Below are positions 1-5,562 of a DNA stretch of 5,562 nt, in pieces. The translations under genes were made by a program, and so were the position numbers. Origin of the DNA: DATKIY01 sp035543875. Lineage in GTDB: Bacteria > Actinomycetota > Actinomycetes > JAHEKZ01. Location: assembly GCA_035543875.1 (NCBI GenBank), contig DATKIY010000210.1, forward strand, positions 1 to 5,562, in the 5' to 3' direction. The notes under the pieces were generated by a model. It made no database searches. It had not been told where the DNA came from and worked only from the letters and a program-made list of their open reading frames with translations. The number at the start of each line of letters is the position of its first letter. The stretch's first letter is position 1.

Positions 1-781
1 CATCACCGAAACGGTCCCCAGCAACCACCGACGACAACCCACCAGCCACCGACAAATCACCAGCAGCAGCCCGCTCCAACAACCCCGACAACTCCACCAC
101 CCGAGCCCGCAACACCTCCCGCTCCCACACATTCTCCTCAGTCGTCACGTACAGCTGGTGTGCCAGATGCCGACAGAGGAAGTAGGCAAAAGGCAGACCG
201 AACATCGCAGCAATCGTGACGGAGATTTCGCTACCGACCCACTGGTCGTTGGCTGCGGCCGATACCGCGACACCGCTTGCGATGCAGGCTCCTGCTAGGT
301 ATCCACGCCACCCGACTGCAAGCATGGCGATGTAAGTCATTCCAACAACCACGACAAACCACAACGGGCTGTGGGAGCCACCCAAAACCACGGTTGCGAC
401 GATCACTGCGGCGGTTTGGGTCATCGATGTGAGGTTGTCCCAAAGGTCTGTGTCTTGGTAGGTGCTCTCTATACGCACGGCACGAGTAGCCAGAACTGAA
501 ACGGCGACAGCCACCACAATCTGAACCGTCAGCGTCACCATAGATAGCACCGGTATCCGTGAGACGTCGAGGGCATGCGCGGCGTCGAACCAGAGAATGG
601 AGATCACAGCCGTTAACCCGGCCATCCCCCAGTGGGTGGCCAGGGCCATGTTTCGATCAGTTCGACTGAAGAGCAGCGAGTAGCCACTACCCCTTGCGTG
701 CTCGATGTCGGTCACGACTGACCGCGCCAGTCCGTCCGACAGCTCAGAGCCATGAATCGACGGCGTTAGCTCGGACTCCAT
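1..781 (-). CDS. Methyl-accepting chemotaxis protein, N-terminal part (six-TM sensor plus start of HAMP-like linker), truncated by window edge
   Basis: This gene is open from an ATG at 781 to the left edge, giving 260 codons without a stop. It is probably a chemoreceptor that senses a signal at or in the membrane and controls CheA through CheW. The first ~45 residues are hydrophilic. They are followed by about six hydrophobic segments (roughly residues 48-65, 75-98, 118-134, 138-156, 160-177 and 187-205) with only short loops, so no extracytoplasmic ligand-binding domain is visible. A charged helix (about 211-238) leads into LLERAAAGDLSV, which resembles the HAMP-like linker of receptors. The methyl-accepting signalling domain would lie outside the window. 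The receptor call rests on this linker and on cheW ending 12 bp upstream; a membrane histidine kinase or diguanylate cyclase with a similar sensor is possible. The ribosome site is weak (AAGAGA overlapping the cheW stop), suggesting translational coupling. Codon use changes sharply near residue 217. Confidence 0.72.
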   Translation of the reverse strand, partial: MESELTPSIHGSELSDGLARSVVTDIEHARGSGYSLLFSRTDRNMALATHWGMAGLTAVISILWFDAAHALDVSRIPVLSMVTLTVQIVVAVAVSVLATRAVRIESTYQDTDLWDNLTSMTQTAAVIVATVVLGGSHSPLWFVVVVGMTYIAMLAVGWRGYLAGACIASGVAVSAAANDQWVGSEISVTIAAMFGLPFAYFLCRHLAHQLYVTTEENVWEREVLRARVVELSGLLERAAAGDLSVAGGLSSVVAGDRFGD

Positions 782-793
782 GCCTGGTGTCTC

Positions 794-1372
794 TTAGGAT
801 CGACGAGCGGAAGGCAACTGCTGCCTCATCGCGAGCACTGCGTGGGTGTCCAACAACGCCACTGGTCCGTCAAAGTCAACGACACCCAAAACGAGTGGAG
901 CGATCCCAGCAGAAACGGTCGCTGGCAGCGGCTCAAGCAGCTCAGGGTCACAGTCCAATAGGCCAGGCACCATGTCCGCAATGACACCAACCTCGACGTC
1001 TTCCTCTGCCAAAACCACCAGCCTGGAGCTGGTCGGCATGGGGGACAACGGCGCACCAACAAGTGGGCGGAGATCCAGCACGGGCAAAACCCGTCCGCGC
1101 CAGTTCACAACTCCCGAAAGCCAGGGCGGCCCACCAGGAACTCGGGTCATGGAAGGCACCGGGACCACTTCGGCCACCGTGCTCATATCTACGGCGTAGC
1201 GGGCTCCCGCAAACCGCAAGATGACCCCGCCAATGGGACCTGTCGCGGGTGCATCAGCATCGCTGAGCCGGTGATCGGCCGTGTCTAGGGACTCCACGGC
1301 GAATTCATCGGCGGATGCGCCACGGACCTGAAGGCAGTCCCTGACTGCGCCAGGCTCGGCCCGACGCCCCAA
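794..1372 (-). CDS. cheW: Chemotaxis coupling protein CheW
   Basis: CheW is a cytoplasmic adaptor that joins chemoreceptors to the histidine kinase CheA in the signalling array. The protein is 192 residues if translated from the TTG at 1372. The CheW fold covers about residues 48-182: the opening strand GGVILRFAGARYAVDM, then TRVPGGPPWLSGVVNWRG, the family hallmark NWRGRVLPVLDLR (about 90-102), a strand with SRLVVL, GVIADMVPGLL, and a closing LGVVDFDGPVALLD. The first ~45 residues are an acidic, low-similarity extension; E. coli CheW is about 167 residues and lacks it. The start is uncertain because no good ribosome site precedes the TTG; a GTG at 1297 (residue 26) would also leave the domain intact. 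The gene begins 6 bp after the protease stop and ends 12 bp before the receptor, so it is probably translated by coupling within one transcript. No CheA, CheY, CheR or CheB is seen here. Confidence 0.92.
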   Translation of the reverse strand: MGRRAEPGAVRDCLQVRGASADEFAVESLDTADHRLSDADAPATGPIGGVILRFAGARYAVDMSTVAEVVPVPSMTRVPGGPPWLSGVVNWRGRVLPVLDLRPLVGAPLSPMPTSSRLVVLAEEDVEVGVIADMVPGLLDCDPELLEPLPATVSAGIAPLVLGVVDFDGPVALLDTHAVLAMRQQLPSARRS

Positions 1373-1378
1373 GTGGCG

Positions 1379-3346
1379 CTAGCTCGTCGGTGTGGCGGCA
1401 GGTGCCCGCAGGTCAATCACCTGGTCAGGACCGTTTTCTTGAGCCGCCTTCAGGATGTCGGTGATCTCCCGACCGATCAGCTCCTCGCGCTCCAGTAGTG
1501 CATCGCGCAGAGCGCAGACCAGATGAGCGTTTTCCTCAAGCAGCCCCTTGACGATCACTTTTTGCTCTTGAAGCAGGTCTTCGACAGTCGCTCTGCCTTT
1601 CTCATCGGCCAGAACGCGTCCCACGATGTTGCTGTCATTCAGCGCGCTGTTTTGCACAGCGGCGAATGAGATCAGTGAGTTCATCATTCCGCACGAACCC
1701 ACCATCTCCGCGGCAACATTGGTGGCATACAGCAAGTCACCACCCGGCCCAGTGGAAACGTCCCCGAAGAAGATTTCCTCCGCACACTGGCCACCCATAG
1801 CGATCTGGATGAGGGCCAGCATCTCTGTCCGTGAGCGGGTGTAGACCTCTTCACTGTCGCCATGCGCCAGCATGCCCAACGCAGAGCGACGCTTCACGAT
1901 GGTCAATACCTCAAGCCGGCGATGAGGGGCCGTCAGGAACGCCGCGGTTGCATGGCCCGATTCGTGAGTTGCAATCAGGCGCCGTTCATGGTCGGTGTAG
2001 TCAACGGGTTGACCCATGCCGACTTCTTCAACCAACCTCGCCTTTTCCACATCGGCCCACGACATCCCCGAGTCACCACGCCGCACGGCGTTGACCAGAG
2101 CCTCGTCGAGCAGATGCTCGATCATCACTGGGGTGTAGCCCTGGGTGGCGGCGGCCAGGGAGTCCCGGCGGTCTTCTAGGGCAAGCTCAGGTCCATGAGA
2201 CTTGGTCGACAGGTAGTGGTCGATAATTTCGCGTCGACCACCTTTGGTGGGGAGCTCGAACGTGAGTCGTCGATCAAACCGGCCCGGTCGCAGCAGCGCC
2301 GGATCGAGGTTGTCGGCCCGGTTCGTTGCCGCTATGAGCAGTAGGTTTGTTGATGGCGGCTCTGGACGCTTGATTTGGCGGTGCGGCGGCAACAGCAAAT
2401 TGAGCCGGTCAATCATCTTCGTGCGAAACTTCTGCCAACCCGTCGGTTCGTCAAACGACTGCATCTGAACCAGCAGCTCGTTGACAACGCCGCCGACACC
2501 TTCACTCGTAATGGACTGATTGGTGACGAGTCGGGTGGCACTGCCGTAGACAGCCGGCAGAGAAGCCAGCCCGCCACAAGCGTTTAGCCCAACCGCTGCC
2601 AACGACTGCGGCATTGCAGTAGCCGACAATCCACCACGGGCCATGGCGATTGCATCGATCTCCTCGATGAACCCGATCGCTCCGCCTTCCTGGCGGGCCA
2701 CTTTGCGTAGCTGCTTGAAGTACGAGCGGATCTTGCGAGCGGTAGCTCCGTAGTACATGGACTGAAACGACGTGGCAGAGACAAACAGGAATGGCACGCC
2801 TGCTTCGCGCGCCATGGCTTTGGCCAAGAACGTCTTGCCTGTTCCCGGTGCGCCTTCGAAAAGCAGGCCGCGTCTGGGTGTGCCGCCCATCTCTTGCGAG
2901 AAGGTCTTGTGTGCCAAGAAGAGGTTGAGGGAGCGAACCACGTCTTCTTTGATGGCGTCGATGCCCTTGACGTCGTCGAGGCTGACCCCGATCTGCTCGG
3001 GGCGGTACGTAATGTGCGGTGACTTTCCAGCTCCCAACGTCGTACCAATCAGCACAGCTAGCAGCGCGCCGAAAAACAAGATGGGAACTAACAGGAAGGG
3101 GTCGATAGTCGGCAAGCTCGGCGAAAAGGGATGGCCGCTGAGGATGCGGAACCATAAGAACGCTGCTGGGATGCCTAGGCTGAGTGCGAGTGTGCGGAGC
3201 CGACGCCGGCGTTGCTTTTCCCGGCTATCCCCGACGTCTGCGTGACGCGCTGCAAGGATCCCACCGATGCCACCAAGAGGCAGGGCCATCGCCGGTGTCT
3301 CCGTGGTTCCAGCCGGGATCGAGCCCTCACCCTGCGTATCCGTCAC
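1379..3346 (-). CDS. Divergent FtsH-like membrane-anchored AAA+ zinc metalloprotease
   Basis: This 655-residue protein should use ATP to unfold and degrade membrane or cytoplasmic proteins, as FtsH does. In order: a ~50-residue hydrophilic N-terminus ending in a basic run (REKQRRRRLR, about 43-51); two membrane segments (about 52-69 and 82-103) joined by a short loop; Walker A GAPGTGKT (165-172); pore loop MYYGATA (197-203); Walker B FIEEID (226-231); sensor 1 AATN (339-342); arginine fingers LRPGRFDRR (352-360); the zinc site HESGH (461-465); and the likely third ligand Asp537 in TGPGGDLLYATN. ATPase and protease centres therefore look intact. It differs from classical FtsH by about 67 extra residues between Walker B and sensor 1, Glu for the Walker B Asp, and a much reduced extracytoplasmic loop. 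I recall similar proteins annotated only as AAA family ATPase in other actinomycetes, so ftsH is not assigned. The GTG at 3346 is chosen over an upstream GTG at 3391 because GAGGAGA lies just before it. Confidence 0.9.
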   Translation of the reverse strand: MTDTQGEGSIPAGTTETPAMALPLGGIGGILAARHADVGDSREKQRRRRLRTLALSLGIPAAFLWFRILSGHPFSPSLPTIDPFLLVPILFFGALLAVLIGTTLGAGKSPHITYRPEQIGVSLDDVKGIDAIKEDVVRSLNLFLAHKTFSQEMGGTPRRGLLFEGAPGTGKTFLAKAMAREAGVPFLFVSATSFQSMYYGATARKIRSYFKQLRKVARQEGGAIGFIEEIDAIAMARGGLSATAMPQSLAAVGLNACGGLASLPAVYGSATRLVTNQSITSEGVGGVVNELLVQMQSFDEPTGWQKFRTKMIDRLNLLLPPHRQIKRPEPPSTNLLLIAATNRADNLDPALLRPGRFDRRLTFELPTKGGRREIIDHYLSTKSHGPELALEDRRDSLAAATQGYTPVMIEHLLDEALVNAVRRGDSGMSWADVEKARLVEEVGMGQPVDYTDHERRLIATHESGHATAAFLTAPHRRLEVLTIVKRRSALGMLAHGDSEEVYTRSRTEMLALIQIAMGGQCAEEIFFGDVSTGPGGDLLYATNVAAEMVGSCGMMNSLISFAAVQNSALNDSNIVGRVLADEKGRATVEDLLQEQKVIVKGLLEENAHLVCALRDALLEREELIGREITDILKAAQENGPDQVIDLRAPAATPTS

Positions 3347-3438
3347 GATCTCTCCTCGCCCACGGCCAGTGCCTCGGTCACCCAGCGTCACCTATAACCG
3401 ACACTCTTCCTGAGGAAAGCCCTCCGCGAAACCCCAGT
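3347..3438 (-). other. Intergenic spacer between mshB and the FtsH-like gene
   Basis: This 92-bp gap is the widest in the minus-strand run and is the most likely place for a promoter of the protease-cheW-receptor unit, although read-through from mshB is equally possible. Near the middle, the minus strand reads GGTTATAGGTGAC, with a TATAGG that partly resembles a -10 box but no convincing -35 partner. A small inverted repeat, TTCCT-G-AGGAA, lies at 3407-3417. No terminator-type hairpin with a T run follows mshB. Assignment of any regulatory role here is inference. Confidence 0.35.
3351..3357 (-). promoter_or_regulatory. Ribosome binding site of the FtsH-like gene
   Basis: Read on the minus strand this is GAGGAGA, a close match to the anti-Shine-Dalgarno sequence, with the AGGAG core ending 5 bases before the GTG at 3346. 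It decides the start of the FtsH-like gene: the in-frame GTG at 3391 would add 15 Gly/Arg-rich residues and has no comparable site in front of it. Confidence 0.75.
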
Positions 3439-4401
3439 TCAGCTACCGTCACCCAGAAGGCCTAGACCCGCGAACAAATCAGTCTCGCGCCCGCTGTCGT
3501 CCAACTTGCCTGGTGCCCCTTTGACGAGTCGGAAGAACTCGTTCCCCATGGCTTCCGGACCAACAACCTCAGACATCCGGAAGAAGTCTCCATCTTGTTC
3601 CACCTGCGTCTCATGCGCGCGCAAAGCGGCCACTTTCGTGGGCTCTAAGTCGAGCGATCGGATTTGCGTCGTCACTTCATGGTCTTCGTTGGCCCATGGG
3701 ATGGTCTCGCCCTCCTCAAGCCCAAAGAAGCCTTGCCCCCCAGCCTCGATGAATGCATCCATCCCCTGTTGGATGACCGACTTCGGCAAAGCAGTCCAGT
3801 AGACCTTCGAGATCTCCCACTGCGCACCGAGTTCCGGCTTGAAGGTCGGGACCGCCGCCAACAACTGCGCGTACATAGACACCCGATGCGCCTGAATGTG
3901 ATCGGGGTGACCGTACTGACCGAATTGGTCGTAGGTCACGAGCACCTGGGGACGGACCTCACGGATTACCCGAACCAGGTGTTCGGCCGCCTCCAACAAG
4001 TCAGCACGCCAAAAGCACTCCGGTCGATCGTTCGAGTCGGTGCCCATCATTCCCGAATCCCGGTAAGCACCAGCCCCACCCAGAAAGCGATGGTCGCTTA
4101 CCCCGAGAATGTGCATGGCGTCGGCGAGCTCCCGCTCGCGATGCTCACCCAAGTTGTCCTCGACGTGCGCTGCCAAGTGTTCAAGACCCTTGACGAGCAC
4201 TTCACCTTCTTCACCGCGCGTGCAGGTGACCAATGTGACGGCAACGCCTTCAGCAACGTACTTAGCCATCGTTATGCCGCTGGAAATTGTCTCGTCGTCG
4301 GGGTGAGCGTGAACGAGCAGCATTCGGCGACCCGTCGCAGCATCGCCGGTTGGGACATCCACAGCAACGTGAGCAGCAGGACCATCAAAGGACGAAGTCA
4401 T
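3439..4401 (-). CDS. mshB: N-acetyl-1-D-myo-inositol-2-amino-2-deoxy-alpha-D-glucopyranoside deacetylase MshB
   Basis: MshB is the cytoplasmic zinc deacetylase that converts GlcNAc-inositol to GlcN-inositol in mycothiol synthesis, the step before cysteine is added by MshC. The 320-residue protein belongs to the PIG-L/LmbE family. The metal site is HAHPDDE, with His33 and Asp36 as ligands and Asp35 as the likely catalytic base; the third ligand is His168 in YGHPDH (163-168). MshB-specific signatures include TRGEEGEV (61-68), LGGAGAYRDSGMMGTD (107-122), KVAALRAHETQ (256-266) and a GRETDLFAGLG tail (304-314), close to the M. tuberculosis MshB tail as I remember it. The related conjugate amidase Mca is less likely because it lacks the GGAG...RDSGM pattern. 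The ATG at 4401 has AGGG 8 bases upstream. An internal ATG at 4323 would start right at the core, and the frame is open upstream to an ATG at 4482 inside the opposite gene. It is divergent from the S9 peptidase. Confidence 0.93.
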   Translation of the reverse strand: MTSSFDGPAAHVAVDVPTGDAATGRRMLLVHAHPDDETISSGITMAKYVAEGVAVTLVTCTRGEEGEVLVKGLEHLAAHVEDNLGEHRERELADAMHILGVSDHRFLGGAGAYRDSGMMGTDSNDRPECFWRADLLEAAEHLVRVIREVRPQVLVTYDQFGQYGHPDHIQAHRVSMYAQLLAAVPTFKPELGAQWEISKVYWTALPKSVIQQGMDAFIEAGGQGFFGLEEGETIPWANEDHEVTTQIRSLDLEPTKVAALRAHETQVEQDGDFFRMSEVVGPEAMGNEFFRLVKGAPGKLDDSGRETDLFAGLGLLGDGS

Positions 4402-4437
4402 GCTGCCGACCCTACGACCTACTGATTGGATGAAGGC
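4402..4437. promoter_or_regulatory. Divergent intergenic region between mshB and the S9 peptidase
   Basis: Only 36 bp separate the two start codons. The strip carries both ribosome binding regions: AGGG for mshB at 4410-4413 on the minus strand, and GGATGAAGG just before the plus-strand ATG at 4438. This leaves no room for two full promoters, so each promoter must overlap the opposite gene's 5' end or the transcripts must be leaderless or very short-leadered. I cannot identify convincing -10/-35 boxes. Confidence 0.4.
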
Positions 4438-5562
4438 ATGACCCAGGTCTCCTACCCACGACTCAGCGCGCGGACCCAGCACTTCACGTTGGGCCGACCT
4501 CGATCGTTTTCGATCAGCCCAGACGGTACTCGCGTCTTGTTTGTCCGCAGTGGAAGTGGGACCGATCGAGTGGGGCGGCTATGGACCCTTGACTTGACCC
4601 CTGGCGACACGTTCGGGCACGAGGAGCAGTTAGTTGACCCAGCCTCGCTGCTTGCCGGTGGAGATGAAGACCTCTCGCCTCAGGAAAGAGCCAGACGCGA
4701 ACGAATGCGCGAATCAGCTGGTGGGATCGTGGGCTACGCCACTGACGAGACTGTCAGCACAGCAGTCTTTGCGTTGTCCGGAAGAGTCTTCGTGATCGAA
4801 ATCGCCAGCGGTGATACTCGCGAGCTGCCGGTACGGGTTCCAGCAATCGATCCCCGTGTTGATCCAACGGGCAGTCGAGTGTCCTACGCGAGCAGCGGTG
4901 CGATTCGCGTCATTGAGGTCGACGGAACGGGTGATCGCGAGCTGGTAGCCGCCGAAAGCGAAGACGTGGCTGATGTCGTTTGGGGGTTGGCGAATTTTGT
5001 CGCCGCGGAAGAATTGGATCGCAGTCGGGGTCTTTGGTGGTCACCAGACGGATCACACCTGATCGCCGAGCGCTACGACGAGTCCGACGTCGTGAAGTGG
5101 CAGGTCTCAAATCCAACCAACCCCGAGCAGCCTTCAGTAACTCATCGCTACCCAGCCGCTGGAACTAACAACCCGGCTGTTTCGCTCTGGCTGATCGCGA
5201 TGGATGGCAAGCGCCACGAGATCTCCTTCGACCACAGCGACTGGGAGTACGTCGCGGCCGTGCATTGGTCAAAGCGTGGCAAACCTCTCGTGCAGGTGCT
5301 CGAGCGTAGCCAGACGCAAGCGGTGGTCCTGTCTGTGGACGACGACGGCGAAGTCGCTGTCATGAGAAGTCAGACCGACTCGGCCTGGGTTGATGTGAAT
5401 TCTGGCGTCCCTGCGTGGGGACCGTCAGGACAGCTGCTCACCATTGAGGTCGTCGACGACACGTACGCCCTATGCGCAGATGGAGCTTCAGTCACACCGA
5501 TGGGTTTGCAGGTCAGCGCAGTGATCGACGTCGGACCCGACGACGTGCTGTTTGTCGCACGC
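4438..5562 (+). CDS. Dipeptidyl-peptidase-IV-like S9 family serine peptidase, N-terminal beta-propeller part, truncated by window edge
   Basis: The frame is open from the ATG at 4438 to the right edge (375 codons). It matches the N-terminal propeller region of S9B/DPP-IV-type exopeptidases, which remove dipeptides from peptide N-termini. Visible repeats of propeller type include FSISPDGTRVLFVRS (24-38), VDPTGSRVSYASSG (141-154) and LWWSPDGSHLIAERYD (199-214). The stretch WGLANFVAAEELDR (182-195) contains a Glu-Glu pair at 191-192 in the place where DPP-IV uses two glutamates to hold the substrate amino group. The following RYPAAGTNNPAVSLW (238-251) and DWEYVAAVHW (268-277) are also typical of the family. 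The Ser-Asp-His catalytic domain would lie beyond the window, so activity cannot be judged. There is no signal peptide or membrane segment at the N-terminus, so a cytoplasmic location is likely. The start is supported by a modest GGATGAAGG and by the family-like beginning. Confidence 0.87.
   Translation, partial: MTQVSYPRLSARTQHFTLGRPRSFSISPDGTRVLFVRSGSGTDRVGRLWTLDLTPGDTFGHEEQLVDPASLLAGGDEDLSPQERARRERMRESAGGIVGYATDETVSTAVFALSGRVFVIEIASGDTRELPVRVPAIDPRVDPTGSRVSYASSGAIRVIEVDGTGDRELVAAESEDVADVVWGLANFVAAEELDRSRGLWWSPDGSHLIAERYDESDVVKWQVSNPTNPEQPSVTHRYPAAGTNNPAVSLWLIAMDGKRHEISFDHSDWEYVAAVHWSKRGKPLVQVLERSQTQAVVLSVDDDGEVAVMRSQTDSAWVDVNSGVPAWGPSGQLLTIEVVDDTYALCADGASVTPMGLQVSAVIDVGPDDVLFVAR

Noticed and set aside
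1..146. C/A-rich plus-strand tract as a possible replication or repeat element
   Set aside because: It reads as an uninterrupted coding frame on the minus strand with a helix and HAMP-like linker, and has no periodic repeat unit.
231..443. Short minus-strand frame within the receptor gene
   Set aside because: It is an Arg/Trp/Cys-rich product in another frame from the hydrophobic sensor segments of the receptor, which give a better coding explanation.
694..1199. Plus-strand open frames over cheW and the receptor start
   Set aside because: They are antisense to the well-supported CheW domain, low in complexity (Ser/Thr/Pro-rich) and without family features.
2502..3155. Minus-strand 217-codon frame overlapping the FtsH-like gene
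   Set aside because: It is an out-of-frame shadow of the AAA+ region; its protein is Arg/Pro/His-rich without motifs, while the real frame contains Walker A, Walker B and the pore loop.
3407..3417. Inverted repeat TTCCT-G-AGGAA between mshB and the FtsH-like gene
   Set aside because: The arms are only 5 bp with a one-base centre and there is no T run, so it is neither a credible terminator nor a demonstrated operator.
3387..3420. Possible promoter for the FtsH-like gene (TATAGG with an upstream TTTCCT)
   Set aside because: The -10-like box matches only partly and the -35 candidate matches poorly, so no promoter is claimed.
3377..3456. Nine-base direct repeat GTCACCCAG at 3377 and 3448, and a GGTGAC pair near 3380-3392
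   Set aside because: The copies are short, GC-rich and irregularly placed, so chance is a sufficient explanation.
3664..4425. Long plus-strand open frame (253 codons) lying across mshB
   Set aside because: It is antisense to a gene with clear MshB motifs, has no recognisable domain, and such mirror frames are common in GC-rich coding DNA.

Overview
The window looks like part of the chromosome of a motile, mycothiol-producing actinomycete (phylum Actinomycetota). The evidence is a clear mshB (mycothiol pathway) gene, moderately high GC, frequent GTG/TTG-type starts, and a chemotaxis receptor plus coupling protein. The genus cannot be fixed from this sequence alone. Five protein-coding genes fill almost the whole window. 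No RNA gene, mobile element, CRISPR array or long repeat is visible, and there is no gene-free stretch over 100 bases.

Layout. Four genes lie on the minus strand and read leftwards from about 4401 to the left edge: mshB (3439-4401), a divergent FtsH-like membrane AAA+ zinc protease (1379-3346), a CheW coupling protein (794-1372), and the first 260 codons of a chemoreceptor (1-781, cut by the window edge). mshB and the protease gene are 92 bp apart. The protease, CheW and receptor genes are tightly packed, with gaps of 6 bp and 12 bp, and all three share one reading frame, so they are probably co-transcribed. On the plus strand a dipeptidyl-peptidase-IV-like S9 peptidase begins at 4438, head to head with mshB across only 36 bp, and runs off the right edge before its catalytic domain.

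How the genes may work together. CheW would couple the adjacent six-helix receptor to a CheA kinase encoded elsewhere. The FtsH-like protease sits directly upstream in the same apparent transcription unit, but a functional link to chemotaxis is only an inference from position. mshB belongs to low-molecular-weight thiol synthesis and is probably an independent housekeeping neighbour, as is the S9 peptidase.

The points most worth a second look are the variant AAA+ module of the FtsH-like protein (about 67 extra residues between Walker B and sensor 1, Walker B Asp replaced by Glu, altered pore loop, very short extracytoplasmic loop) and an abrupt codon-usage switch inside the receptor gene where the sensor ends and the signalling part begins. 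I see no clear evidence of a wholly new multi-gene system.
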